The position numbers and the translations under genes were made by a program. A DNA stretch of 35,951 nucleotides from an uncultured Pseudomonadota bacterium (lineage in GTDB: Bacteria > Pseudomonadota > Alphaproteobacteria > UBA9219). Position 1 is the first letter of the stretch; the number at the start of each line of letters is the position of its first letter. A model generated the notes under the pieces. The model ran no database searches, was not told where the DNA came from, and worked only from the letters and a program-made list of their open reading frames with translations. This document shows positions 1 to 7,829 of this stretch, piece after piece. The stretch lies in assembly GCA_903824505.1 (NCBI GenBank), contig CAIJXG010000037.1:1-35951 (forward strand), written 5' to 3'.

Positions 1-166
1 ACGTCCTAAGTTAGCCTTTTGTGCCCCGAGCGGTTGCGACAGGATTGCAGTGCGCCGGACATGAAAAGATGAAGTAAAGTAACGACCAAGTCCGGCCAGC
101 GGTCCTCAGGACGCAGAGCGCGTGGTGTCGAGCAAAAAGTTGAAATTGTAACGTCTCGCAGTATAG
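1..166. repeat. 166-bp dispersed repeat, copy A
   Basis: This segment aligns without gaps to 22495-22660. I count 15 differences in 166 positions, about 91% identity. It begins at the window edge, so it may extend further left. Bases 54-60 (gccggac) can pair with 90-96 (gtccggc), and 2-7 (cgtcct) with 108-113 (aggacg). Five of the 15 differences fall in the loop at 61-89, while both arms of both pairings are identical in the two copies. There is no convincing reading frame. It may be a structured RNA or a small non-autonomous mobile repeat; the sequence does not decide between these. The following 100 bases up to the DUF2155 gene show no recognisable feature. Confidence 0.85.
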
Positions 167-266
167 CCTCTTGCCTAGAAGATCCCATAAAGGATGCGGG
201 GCTTTATTTTGCGCTTATACCAAGGGCCCTAAATTTTAACCCGTACAAGTATTTGAAATTTATGGA

Positions 267-638
267 TTAATCTTTGCAGCCAACGATCCACACATCGTAA
301 ATGGGGTGCTCCATGGCGGATAAAGCCGGGCTTGAGGCAAACATCCAGCCGTTAAAAACAGGCATTTCAACCTGCGCGCCGGCCTTAAACTCACTGACTT
401 CCAGATAAACGGCTGATTCAGCTGGGGTCTCTTCCGGCAAGGTCGTGCGGCACGCTTGGGCAATAATCGCTAGAGTTCCGAATTGGATTGTTTTGCCAAC
501 GGGAATCTCGAGCACCTCGACCCGTGCCGTCATTTTGTCTAGGGCGCGCAAAATGGCCACAGGCTTTTCTTGAGCCGGAACCATTGCCTGTGCCGTCCAC
601 GGAAACAGGATCAAAAGAAGGGGTAGAACGCGGCGCAT
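267..638 (-). CDS. DUF2155 domain-containing periplasmic protein
   Basis: The 123-residue product starts with a signal peptide (MRRVLPLLLILFPWTAQA, cleavage after about residue 18). A DUF2155 domain fills the rest. Its recognisable blocks are ILRALDKMTARVEVLEIPVG near residues 29-48, the GWMFASSPALSAMEHPIYDVW block near 97-117, and cysteines near 63 and 121. The function of the family is not established. In alphaproteobacteria it commonly lies beside the NDUFA12-like gene and mlaD, as here, one base downstream of mlaD and on the same strand. That spacing suggests one transcript and a possible envelope role (inference). The length is normal for the family. Confidence 0.88.
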   Translation of the reverse strand: MRRVLPLLLILFPWTAQAMVPAQEKPVAILRALDKMTARVEVLEIPVGKTIQFGTLAIIAQACRTTLPEETPAESAVYLEVSEFKAGAQVEMPVFNGWMFASSPALSAMEHPIYDVWIVGCKD

Positions 639-639
639 G

Positions 640-1152
640 CTACGGGTGCGCAGGGGCTGAGGATTTGTCAGAACCGGCCGCCGCCGAATCGCCGCGCTTA
701 TTGCTGTAAATCAACTGACCGATCAGATCATCGAGACGCAGCGGCGCTTGGGTACGCGTTACCCGCCCCGTTCCATCCATTTTAATCATGGTTTCATCGA
801 CGCCCGGCTCCAGCGACATATATTTGCCGCCGAGGAGACTCTCGGTCGATACCATGGCGATCGTGTCCGTCGGCAATTGAACGGAAGGGTTTAAGGTCAT
901 CGAAACCGTCACGAGATATTGGCTGGGCCCTTGATCTGTATTGAGCTTTAAGCTGGATACTGAGCCGATTTTCACGCCGTTGATCTTAACATCCGTGCCG
1001 TCTTTCACGCCGTCCACCATCGGGAAATTCGCCGTTAGAGTGTAGCCTTTTACTTTGTGCAGATCAGCGCTGGAATACGCAAAAACAAGAAAAAGCGCGG
1101 CAAGCGCCAGAACGACGGCCCCCAGAATGGTTTCAAACACATGATGCCCCAT
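640..1152 (-). CDS. mlaD: MlaD, MCE-domain lipid-binding subunit of the Mla phospholipid transporter
   Basis: MlaD is the inner-membrane-anchored periplasmic component of the MlaFEDB ABC transporter that maintains outer-membrane lipid asymmetry. The 170-residue product has one N-terminal membrane anchor (about residues 7-26) followed by a single MCE domain. Visible family blocks are ANFPMVDGVKDGTDVKINGVKIGSV (split near residues 41-65) and STESLLGGKYMSLEPG near 102-117. The C-terminal tail is polar and rich in Ser and Ala. An AAGGATC ribosome site lies about 8 bases before the ATG. It lies between the NDUFA12-like gene and the DUF2155 gene on the same strand. Its partners mlaE and mlaF are about 9 kb away on the other strand. 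Confidence 0.92.
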   Translation of the reverse strand: MGHHVFETILGAVVLALAALFLVFAYSSADLHKVKGYTLTANFPMVDGVKDGTDVKINGVKIGSVSSLKLNTDQGPSQYLVTVSMTLNPSVQLPTDTIAMVSTESLLGGKYMSLEPGVDETMIKMDGTGRVTRTQAPLRLDDLIGQLIYSNKRGDSAAAGSDKSSAPAHP

Positions 1153-1167
1153 GGGTACAGATCCTTT

Positions 1168-1536
1168 TTATTCGGGTTTCCACGCTTGGGCGCTTTGGCG
1201 CGTGTGGGTTTCAGGGAAGTCTTGCGGGAGCCACGCTTCTGCCGTGCCGGTTTTATTCGGCTGATGGGGTTTTTGCCAAGGCTGGCGCTGACTGTCTGGA
1301 ATCGGCGCGTCCGCTGTATGATGCAGCCAGATATGCCATTCGGGCGGGACTTTGCTGGCGTCCGGCTCACCTTTGTAAAGTACCCAGCGTTTTTCGCGCA
1401 CTCCCTTTAAGGAGCAGCCGCCGCGATAATAGCGATTGCCAAAAGAATCCGTGCCGATCCGTCGGCCGGTCAGCAAGGTCTGGATCCATGTGCCGAGTTG
1501 CGAAACACGCCGGATAAAAGAGAAGGAATCGACCAT
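1168..1536 (-). CDS. NDUFA12 family complex I accessory subunit
   Basis: The 122-residue product matches the NDUFA12/B17.2 family, an accessory subunit on the peripheral arm of respiratory complex I found in mitochondria and alphaproteobacteria. Diagnostic blocks are GTDSFGNRYYRG near residues 28-39, RRWVLY-like REKRWVLYKGEPDASKVPPE near 47-66, and WHIWLHHTADAPIP near 67-80. The C-terminal third is proline-rich and variable, which is normal for the family. It is the first gene of a same-strand run with mlaD (15-base gap) and the DUF2155 gene. This family is good support for an alphaproteobacterial origin. No strong ribosome site precedes the ATG. Confidence 0.93.
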   Translation of the reverse strand: MVDSFSFIRRVSQLGTWIQTLLTGRRIGTDSFGNRYYRGGCSLKGVREKRWVLYKGEPDASKVPPEWHIWLHHTADAPIPDSQRQPWQKPHQPNKTGTAEAWLPQDFPETHTRQSAQAWKPE

Positions 1537-1599
1537 GAGAAGAAAGCAAAAAACGGAAGGACGGGGAAGCCAGTGGGCACTATAGGACGAAGGAAAAGC

Positions 1600-1800
1600 C
1601 TAAGCAATAATATCAGGCAACAGCTTGCTTTCCACCCGCGTAATTTCATCTCGTAAAAGGAGTTTGCGCTTTTTCAGGCGCTGAATTTGGATCATATCGG
1701 GAATAGCCCGCTGGGAAAGCGCCATAATGGCATCATCCAGATCGCGATGTTCTGCTTTCAGATGAGTCAAAAGCTCCTGAAGCTTGTCCTGCTCATTCAT
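1600..1800 (-). CDS. YdcH/DUF465 family small coiled-coil protein
   Basis: The 66-residue protein is a short helical hairpin with a heptad-like pattern. The family block is AIPDMIQIQRLKKRKLLLRD at about residues 32-51, typical of DUF465 (YdcH-like) proteins, whose function is unknown. Full-length family members are 55-80 residues, so this copy is complete. It lies about 60 bases upstream of the NDUFA12-like gene on the same strand and could be the first gene of that transcript. The ribosome site is weak. Confidence 0.82.
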   Translation of the reverse strand: MNEQDKLQELLTHLKAEHRDLDDAIMALSQRAIPDMIQIQRLKKRKLLLRDEITRVESKLLPDIIA

Positions 1801-1884
1801 AGGGGGCCATTTCCGGATGCGCGTCGTGAAGTGATGGGGTTATACCAGAAAAAGGGCTGTCCTGCCAGTGCTGAGTAGACAAGC

Positions 1885-2478
1885 CTACGCAAGCGGCGGC
1901 GTGATCCCTAATGTCTGGATCATTCCATCGTAAATCATGGTGAGCGCGACATAGAGAACGATGGCAACCCCCATATAGCTGATGCGGGGATAACGCTCGA
2001 CAAGACGCGCGATATAGGTTGAGGCAATCCCCATCAAGAGAACGGACAAGACAAGCCCCATGACCAGAAGCGCGGCGTGATCCCGCGCTACGCCTGCCAC
2101 GCCTAAAACATTATCCAGCGACATCGATAGATCGGCAAAAACAATTTGCCAAATCACGGATCTGAAACTGACGGTCGTCGCCTGTTCAAGGTCTTTAGGG
2201 GTGTTTTTGTGGGTGCGAATCCCGTGCGCCATTTTCCAGCCGACCCACAAAAGCAAAATCCCACCTGCGACCAAAAGCCCTGTTATATGAAGCAATTGGG
2301 CGGCGAAAAAAGCCAAAAACACGCGCAAAAGAGTTGCGACCGCAATCCCTAGCACCAACGCACGCTTGCGGCTGGCCTCTGGCAAAACAGATACGGCCAT
2401 GCCGATGACAAGCGCGTTATCGCCGGCTAACGAGAGATCAACCAGAACAATTTGAAAAAGGTCAAAAAGATTGGACAC
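1885..2478 (-). CDS. TerC family (YjbE-like) integral membrane protein
   Basis: The 197-residue product is highly hydrophobic with about six to seven membrane segments. It carries the TerC signature twice: VDLSLAGDNALVIG near residues 13-26 and VFADLSMSLDNVLGVAGVA near 112-130, each with the membrane-buried DN acidic pair thought to bind a cation. YjbE-type TerC proteins have been linked to manganese or other metal export; the substrate here is unknown. I chose GTG at 2478 as the start. It lies three bases after the stop of the thioredoxin gene, so translation is probably coupled to trxA. Confidence 0.9.
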   Translation of the reverse strand: MSNLFDLFQIVLVDLSLAGDNALVIGMAVSVLPEASRKRALVLGIAVATLLRVFLAFFAAQLLHITGLLVAGGILLLWVGWKMAHGIRTHKNTPKDLEQATTVSFRSVIWQIVFADLSMSLDNVLGVAGVARDHAALLVMGLVLSVLLMGIASTYIARLVERYPRISYMGVAIVLYVALTMIYDGMIQTLGITPPLA

Positions 2479-2481
2479 AGC

Positions 2482-2808
2482 TCAGATATTCTCTTCAATC
2501 CAAGCTTGGAGCGATGCCTTTGGTGCGCCCCCAACCTTCGTCGCGACCAGCTCTCCCCCTTTGAAAAGCATCAAGGTTGGAATACTCCGCACGCCGTATT
2601 TTGTCGGGGTCACAGGGTTCGCTTCCAGATCCATTTTCGCGATGGTGACTTTTTCTTGCATTTCACCCGCCAGTTCCTCCAGAACAGGCCCCAGCATGCG
2701 ACAGGGGCCGCACCATTCAGCCCAAAAATCAACCAGAACGGGGCGGGAAGAGGCCAGAACGTCGGTCTCAAAACTGGAATCGGTAACCGCTTTGGAAGTT
2801 GCGCTCAT
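2482..2808 (-). CDS. trxA: Thioredoxin
   Basis: This is a cytoplasmic dithiol-disulfide reductant of 108 residues when started at 2808 (MSATSKAVTD). It carries the active site WAEWCGPCRM near residues 28-37, the cis-proline block RSIPTLMLFKGG near 73-84, and the usual C-terminal amphipathic helix. An upstream in-frame ATG at 2844 (MPDDSLLTRR) has a better ribosome site (AGGAGAG, 5 bases away) and would add 12 residues. I prefer 2808 because it gives the family length and N-terminus, but 2844 is a real alternative. It is followed after 3 bases by the TerC-like gene, so the two probably form an operon. Confidence 0.94.
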   Translation of the reverse strand: MSATSKAVTDSSFETDVLASSRPVLVDFWAEWCGPCRMLGPVLEELAGEMQEKVTIAKMDLEANPVTPTKYGVRSIPTLMLFKGGELVATKVGGAPKASLQAWIEENI

Positions 2809-2880
2809 GAGGGATCTCCGCGTCAGAAGTGAATCGTCAGGCATTATACTCTCCTCTCTCCCCCCCTCGCAAGGCAGATA

Positions 2881-3125
2881 AGATTGAGCCAGCAATTCTA
2901 ATTCCAGCCAAATTAAGTCCAATCCGTTGAATAGCATTGATATTTTTTATTTTTTGTTGGGGTTTATTTTTTACGCGCACTCCAAAAGTCAATAAATATG
3001 CGGGATTCCCTGATAACCGAGCGGATATAAAATCTGTGGATAAAAAGTTTCTTCGTTCTGTATCAGTATGTTATCTGTTAGTTTTTCTGGAATTAGAATT
3101 GCTCAGATTGAGCCAGCAATTCTAA
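2881..3125. repeat. AT-rich intergenic segment bounded by 21-bp direct repeats with internal inverted arms
   Basis: The 20-mer gattgagccagcaattctaa, part of a 21-base identical repeat, occurs at 2881-2901 and again at 3105-3125. Overlapping the left copy, agcaattctaattccag (2891-2907) is exactly inverted as ctggaattagaattgct at 3087-3103. The interior is T-rich with no credible gene. The arrangement resembles a small non-autonomous element or remnant between trxA and purL, but no transposase is present. The rest of the 2845-3190 gap shows nothing recognisable. Confidence 0.8.
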
Positions 3126-3190
3126 GTTCAGGCTATGCTCTGAGGAAGGGGGGAAAGGGGTGTTTATTCAAGAAGAGTTGAAGGGAGGGG

Positions 3191-5407
3191 TTACGCCCCC
3201 CCCATAAACGCAGGCAGCCACGATTCATGCGCTGTGCGGAGCGTTTCAACGGGAACACTCCCCACGCCCGACAGAGTCAGTGCCGTGCCACTCGTTACCC
3301 CGAGTTTGGTCACAAAAACCCCTGCAGCTGCGGCGCGTTGGTCGATCTCGGCCGGATTACGGGTTGTAAAAACATAGCGGGCCTGATCTTCACCAAACCA
3401 GAAGGACGCAGGACCTGTCTTTTCAATCCCTGCCCCAACGCCGCGCGCGATCACCATTTCGGCCAGCGCAATCAGCAAACCACCATCCGCCACATCATGG
3501 CAGGCGGTCAAAAGCCGCGCGTCGATCAGTGCCCGAATCCAGTCGCCATGCGCGCGCTCGGCCTTTAAATCCACGTCTGGCGGTGCGCCTTCTTCTTTGC
3601 CGAAAAGCTCACGCGCATAAAGCGACTGCCCCAAATGGCCTTTTGTTTCGCCAAGCAGATAGATCGTCTCTCCCTCGCTTTGAAAGGCCAGCCCAATGGT
3701 TTTTGAGACATCGGGCATCAACCCGACGCCCCCAATCGCGGGAGCAGGCAGAATAGGTGTGCCGCTTGTTTCATTATAAAGGCTGCAATTACCGGACACG
3801 ACAGGGTAGTCAAGAGCCAAACAGGCTGCGCGAATCCCCTGAATCGCCCCCACAAACTGCCCCATGATGCGGGGTTTCTCGGGGTTTCCGAAATTCATGT
3901 TGTCTGTAATCGCCAAGGGCTTGGCCCCCACCGCGCAGATATTCCGCCATGTTTCTACAACCGCTTGCATGCCCCCCCTGACAGGATCAGCGGCGCAGTA
4001 ACGCGGGGTACAATCGACCGTCATCGCCAAGGCCTTGGCGCTGTCATCCAACCGGACGACAGCCGCGTCTCCGCCCGGCCCTTGAGCCGTGTTGGCGCGG
4101 ACTAAACTGTCATACTGTTCCCAAATCCATCGGCGGGAACAAAGATCCGGCGTCGCGATAAGCTTCTGCAAAACGGTCAAAATCGTTTCGCCCTGCGGCA
4201 ACGGATAGGCGGAAGCGGAAATTTCAGGTTGAGCCGGCGTAGCCTCCCATGGACGGTCATAAACAGGCGCTTTATCAACCAACGGATCAACCGGCATATC
4301 AATTTCCGTCTTGCCGTTCCGTGTGCATACAATGCGCCCCGTATCGGTCAGCGTACCAATGACGGCGCAATCCAGCTCCCATTTTTTGAATACCGCTTCG
4401 GCTTGAGATTCACAGCCGGGCTTCAGAATCATGAGCATCCGCTCTTGGCTTTCCGAGAGCATGATCTCATACGCGCTCATACTTGCTTCGCGCAGAGGGA
4501 TTTTATCCAGATCCAGCACAATCCCCAGTCCGCCTTTGGAAGCCATTTCAACGGCCGAAGAAGTCAGTCCCGCCGCGCCCATATCCTGAATGGCAATAAT
4601 CGCATCGGTTGCCATAAGTTCCAGACAGGCTTCCAGCAAAAGCTTTTCGACAAAGGGGTCTCCTACCTGCACGGTAGGGCGCTTGCTGTCAGAATCTGCG
4701 TTAAATTCCCCGGAGGCCATGGTGGCGCCTTTGATTCCGTCGCGTCCGGTTTTGGATCCGACATAAACGACCGGATTCCCAAGCCCTGCGGCAGCCGAAT
4801 AGAAAATCCGGTTCGCATCCACAACGCCGACGGTCATCGCATTGACCAAACAATTTCCGTTATAGCTCGCATGAAAGTTCGTCTCGCCGCCGACAGTCGG
4901 CACGCCCATGCAATTGCCATACCCTCCAATGCCAGCAACGACTCCGGCGACCAAAGATTTCGTTTTCGGATGTGACGGATCCCCAAAGCGCAGCGCGTTC
5001 AGATTAGCCACCGGCCGTGCGCCCATCGTGAACACGTCGCGCATAATGCCGCCGACACCTGTCGCCGCCCCCTGATACGGCTCGATATAAGAGGGGTGAT
5101 TATGGCTCTCCATCTTGAAAACAGCCGCTTGCCCGTCCCCGATATCGATCACGCCCGCATTCTCGCCGGGCCCACAAATGACCTGAGGTCCTGTCGTTGG
5201 CAGAGTCTTCAGATGAATCCGCGTGGATTTGTACGAGCAATGCTCCGACCACATAGCGGCCGCCACGCCGAATTCGGCCAAAGAAGGCTCGCGCCCCAAA
5301 ATGCCCAGCAACGTGTCATATTCCCCGCGCGTCATGCCGTGCTCTGCCAGAAGCTTCAGCGTCACAGGCGACAGATCATTTTTAAGAGAAGCGGAAGAGG
5401 AGGACAT
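3191..5407 (-). CDS. purL: Phosphoribosylformylglycinamidine synthase subunit PurL
   Basis: PurL is the ATP-dependent synthase subunit that converts FGAR to FGAM in purine synthesis, taking ammonia from PurQ with help from PurS. The 738-residue length is that of the small, multi-subunit type. Visible blocks are [12 protein letters not shown] near residue 51, the ATP/metal block [20 protein letters not shown] near 98-117, [16 protein letters not shown] near 280, [11 protein letters not shown] near 504 and CHDVADGGL near 640. The open frame continues to another ATG at 5455, but 5407 ([11 protein letters not shown]) leads directly into the conserved region. No strong ribosome site marks either start. 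purQ and purS are not in the window; purC lies 14 kb away. Confidence 0.95.
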   Translation of the reverse strand: MSSSSASLKNDLSPVTLKLLAEHGMTRGEYDTLLGILGREPSLAEFGVAAAMWSEHCSYKSTRIHLKTLPTTGPQVICGPGENAGVIDIGDGQAAVFKMESHNHPSYIEPYQGAATGVGGIMRDVFTMGARPVANLNALRFGDPSHPKTKSLVAGVVAGIGGYGNCMGVPTVGGETNFHASYNGNCLVNAMTVGVVDANRIFYSAAAGLGNPVVYVGSKTGRDGIKGATMASGEFNADSDSKRPTVQVGDPFVEKLLLEACLELMATDAIIAIQDMGAAGLTSSAVEMASKGGLGIVLDLDKIPLREASMSAYEIMLSESQERMLMILKPGCESQAEAVFKKWELDCAVIGTLTDTGRIVCTRNGKTEIDMPVDPLVDKAPVYDRPWEATPAQPEISASAYPLPQGETILTVLQKLIATPDLCSRRWIWEQYDSLVRANTAQGPGGDAAVVRLDDSAKALAMTVDCTPRYCAADPVRGGMQAVVETWRNICAVGAKPLAITDNMNFGNPEKPRIMGQFVGAIQGIRAACLALDYPVVSGNCSLYNETSGTPILPAPAIGGVGLMPDVSKTIGLAFQSEGETIYLLGETKGHLGQSLYARELFGKEEGAPPDVDLKAERAHGDWIRALIDARLLTACHDVADGGLLIALAEMVIARGVGAGIEKTGPASFWFGEDQARYVFTTRNPAEIDQRAAAAGVFVTKLGVTSGTALTLSGVGSVPVETLRTAHESWLPAFMGGA

Positions 5408-5543
5408 GAGGGGCGTGATCCCAAAGGGTTGACGAAAACACCTTCTGGTTAGCACCCACGGACGGGAGCTGCAAGGTTGGGAGGCACATGGATTTCTGGA
5501 ATCATAAAACGCTCCTTCTTTTAGGCATGAATAAGCAGCACAT

Positions 5544-5825
5544 TTAGCATACTGCGTTGTAGGGAGGCTCTGTGTCCGGATAAAGTCTTTCCCAGATCAA
5601 GCGAGCCGTTCTTTCATCACGCGCTGCGACAAAGCGAAGCGTAGGATCCTTGGAAGCCTGATAAAGGGGCTTGTTTTGTAACCATGCCCCGCCCGCTTCG
5701 CGCAGGAATAGGAAGGGAGCCGCAAAATCCCACTTGGTGATAAAGGCCTGATCGAAACTAATCCCATCAACAGATTCTCCACGCATCATCCGCAAGGTAT
5801 CCCCGCCCATGAGCCAAGAAATCAA
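5544..5825 (-). pseudogene. C-terminal fragment of an inositol monophosphatase family protein
   Basis: Only about 93 codons remain. They contain the C-terminal metal-site motif of the IMPase/histidinol-phosphatase superfamily, ITKWDFAAPFLFLREAGG near residues 29-46, where WD and EAGG are diagnostic. Family members are about 250-270 residues, so roughly two thirds, including the DPLDGT-type metal site, is missing. The frame opens at a TTG with no ribosome site. Another short open stretch in a different frame lies just upstream (ATG at 5859, beginning MKRSEWGLPN) and could be residual coding sequence from before a frameshift. The fragment directly adjoins the tRNA-Val hairpin, consistent with disruption near a tRNA gene. 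Confidence 0.7.
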
Positions 5826-5900
5826 GCAGATTCGGCAGCCCCCACTCGGAGCGTTTCATCGAGTTTTTGCGAGCTATGTGCTAGCTAGGCTATTTTTTTG

Positions 5901-5940
5901 AAATTCAAACCACCATCTAAGTCATTGACTTAAATGGTGG
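5901..5940 (-). terminator. Hairpin terminator overlapping the tRNA-Val 3' end
   Basis: On the minus strand CCACCAT (5934-5940) pairs with ATGGTGG (5910-5916), and between them lies the near-perfect palindrome taagtcattgactta (5918-5932). A moderately T-rich run (GTTTGAATTT) follows. The 5' arm includes the last acceptor-stem bases and the encoded CCA of the tRNA, so the hairpin would compete with tRNA acceptor folding until processing. Confidence 0.6.
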
Positions 5941-6009
5941 GCGCGACAGGGATTGAACCTGTGACCCCTACCATGTCAAGGTAGTGCTCTCCCGCTGAGC
6001 TACGCGCCC
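5938..6009 (-). tRNA. tRNA-Val (anticodon GAC)
   Basis: A full 72-base cloverleaf reads on the minus strand: acceptor GGGCGCG/CGCGCCC, D arm GCTCAGCGGGAGAGC, anticodon arm CTACC-TTGACAT-GGTAG with anticodon GAC, and T arm ACAGG-TTCAATC-CCTGT. The discriminator base is A, and CCA is genome-encoded at 5935-5937. Downstream is a terminator-like hairpin. Upstream, an ISAs1-type transposase remnant begins about 50 bases away. Confidence 0.97.
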
Positions 6010-6060
6010 CTAAAGGTGTTAGCCTTTTAGTTCGTCGAAAGGGGTTGGGCAAGTAAAAAG

Positions 6061-6382
6061 TCAGGGCGGTTCAGTGAAAAGGGGCCATGAGAGGAGTTTT
6101 ATGGCACGGGTTTTGTTGTCTTGAAAATAATCGAGGGCTTGGCTAGGCGCGGGTGAGATAGTTTTGACTGATTGTTAGCGTCAAGTTGTTCAGGACAAAC
6201 ATGGTATGAGGGGCGTTGTCCTTGCGATTGGTGCACCAATGTTCGTGCAGAAAGACGTCTTTGTTTCGATGCATGATTTCAATGCCCCAATGTTTACGAT
6301 TAAGGGACAGTAAGTCTTTCGGCGAGGCTTCTTCTGCCGACCGTCTTGTCACCAGATAGAGCAGATTTTCTTTTTCTGATAT
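6061..6382 (-). pseudogene. Frameshifted C-terminal remnant of an ISAs1-type transposase
   Basis: The open stretch from 6382 reads ISEKENLLYLVTRRS, then SLNRKHWGIEIMHRNKDVF, a match to the R-HW-IE-LHW-DV block at the C-terminus of ISAs1-family DDE transposases. This frame stops at 6143. A shift of one base near 6155 opens the continuation SPAPSQALDYFQDNKTRAIK and ends at a stop at 6061, which resembles the usual end of these proteins. Upstream, the frame is closed by a stop at 6383-6385. The catalytic DDE region and the N-terminus are absent. It is a dead insertion-sequence end, not a functional gene. Terminal inverted repeats were not identified. Confidence 0.82.
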
Positions 6383-6452
6383 TCATAACTGTTTTAATAC
6401 GCCGCTAAAACAAAACGCCTCTCAAGGGATCTGCGACCGCGCCATGGCGATT

Positions 6453-6537
6453 CAGTAAAATGACAGAACACACGGCAAAAACAGCCGTCATCCCGTCCCC
6501 GTGTTAAGCACGGGGCAGGCTCCAGACGGGATCCAGC
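6453..6537. repeat. Composite intergenic repeat with REP-like hairpin
   Basis: Positions 6453-6490 match 9379-9416 at 32 of 38 bases (cagtRaaatgacagaa... then gcaaaaacagccgtca). Adjoining this, tcccgtc (6491-6497) pairs with gacggga (6525-6531), and the inner stem ccccgtg (6497-6503) pairs with cacgggg (6509-6515). This makes a strong GC-rich hairpin just past the end of the asparaginase gene. Such hairpins are common dispersed palindromes in alphaproteobacteria and may also end or stabilise the asparaginase transcript. The rest of the gap from 6010 to 6561 holds the transposase remnant and nothing else recognisable. Confidence 0.75.
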
Positions 6538-6561
6538 GCGCGCGAATATGGGGATGAGCCC

Positions 6562-7800
6562 TTATTCTTTATAACGGGCAAGCCGCGCGGCGAAGCTCAA
6601 ACCTTCATTGGCGACGGCAGATTTTCCGAGTGAAGAAGGCTTTTGCGTTTTCTCAAGAATCTTCGGGAAGTCCACTTCATTCACAAAACTCGTCTGAATG
6701 CCGTTCACGAAACTCTCCAGATCTTTCACCAATCCGTTCGCAATTAGCCATTGGCTCTTTACGCAAATGGCGGGTTCCGTATAGTTGCTGGAGGGGATAA
6801 TGCCAGCCCGAATCGCCAGAACACCTGTTTCATCCTTGGTTTGAATGTTGCCCCCGATGAAAGAGGAGGTGATCATGACCGGAAGCCCATATTGCTGATA
6901 GGCATAGGTAATGACAGGCAGAAGAGGTCTTCCTTCGGTGCAGATATTGCCAGCCCCCAGCGAGCGGATAATGACGCAGACGACTTCGGGCTGATCCACA
7001 AGCGCCTTAAAAAGCAAAGGGCTGAGACCGGGTTGATAACTAATGGTCAACACGCTGATCCCTTGCGCGTTTTCATCTAGCCCGTTGCTCGGTTTATTGA
7101 TCGCGAAACGGCTTGTGGGCGCTGTTTTGCTGTTCTTGGATTGATAAATTTGTCGAATGAACATGCGCTCCCGCACATCGGGCATCCGAGCCAAAGGCGG
7201 ATTTTCAAGCCGCACCCCAGAAGCTAAAATGCGCCCAATCGTCGGAAAGGAAGGGGAGTGAAACGCGTCCAGCTCGACTTCCGATGTCTTGGTCGTTCGG
7301 GCCCCCAATAAAATACTCCGCCCAAAGACAATCAAAACATCGGCAATGCCTTTTTCGGCCGTGGAAACGCCGGTTTCGATGCAATTAGCCAAATTGTCGT
7401 CACCGTCACTTGTTGGACGGAACATTTCAATTTGGGCGCCCGTTAGAATGATCGGGATCAAAAGCTCGCTGGTTTGAATATCCGGATTGTAAAAAGCCAG
7501 CGCCAGCGCACAGGCCGTATGCGCCAGCGTATCGGTTCCATGCGCTACGATCACGGCATCGTATAAAAGCTGCTCGACATAAATCAGATCCGCAAGATTC
7601 TGCCAATCTTCCGGCTGCATGTTGGAGCTTTCTTTCGTCGTATAGAACTTGTAGCTGAAAGAAATGTCTTTATAGCTCGACGTGATTTTCTCAAGCGTTG
7701 CCGAGAAATCAGCATCCGACTCAGGGGGACGGCTGCATTTGCGGACAGGATCCCAGACTTGGCCGATCGTGCCCCCTGCATAGATGATAAGAATCTTCAT
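6562..7800 (-). CDS. Asparaginase family protein (type I-like, cytoplasmic)
   Basis: The 412-residue product has the two threonine motifs of L-asparaginases: IIYAGGTIGQV at residues 5-15 (nucleophile Thr in AGGTIG) and VAHGTDTLAHTA near 88-99. These enzymes hydrolyse asparagine to aspartate and ammonia. There is no signal peptide, so it should act in the cytoplasm. At 412 residues it is longer than the common 330-350 residue bacterial enzymes, with extra sequence near 215-245 and at the C-terminus. The C-terminal allosteric-type domain is recognisable (VCVIIRSLGAGNI, then MITSSFIGGNI). A tRNA-dependent amidotransferase relative such as GatD is a less likely alternative. It starts 29 bases after the SurA-like gene, with AGGAAA upstream of the ATG. 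Confidence 0.88.
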   Translation of the reverse strand: MKILIIYAGGTIGQVWDPVRKCSRPPESDADFSATLEKITSSYKDISFSYKFYTTKESSNMQPEDWQNLADLIYVEQLLYDAVIVAHGTDTLAHTACALALAFYNPDIQTSELLIPIILTGAQIEMFRPTSDGDDNLANCIETGVSTAEKGIADVLIVFGRSILLGARTTKTSEVELDAFHSPSFPTIGRILASGVRLENPPLARMPDVRERMFIRQIYQSKNSKTAPTSRFAINKPSNGLDENAQGISVLTISYQPGLSPLLFKALVDQPEVVCVIIRSLGAGNICTEGRPLLPVITYAYQQYGLPVMITSSFIGGNIQTKDETGVLAIRAGIIPSSNYTEPAICVKSQWLIANGLVKDLESFVNGIQTSFVNEVDFPKILEKTQKPSSLGKSAVANEGLSFAARLARYKE

Positions 7801-7829
7801 TTTCTTTTTTCCTTTCGGTGAGCTATTTT

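Noticed and set aside
6-188. 60-codon minus-strand frame within repeat copy A
   Set aside because: It is not a frame shared with copy B and lacks start signals.
4229-4975. 248-codon plus-strand frame inside purL
   Set aside because: It is antisense to strongly conserved PurL sequence and resembles no family; it is a composition shadow.
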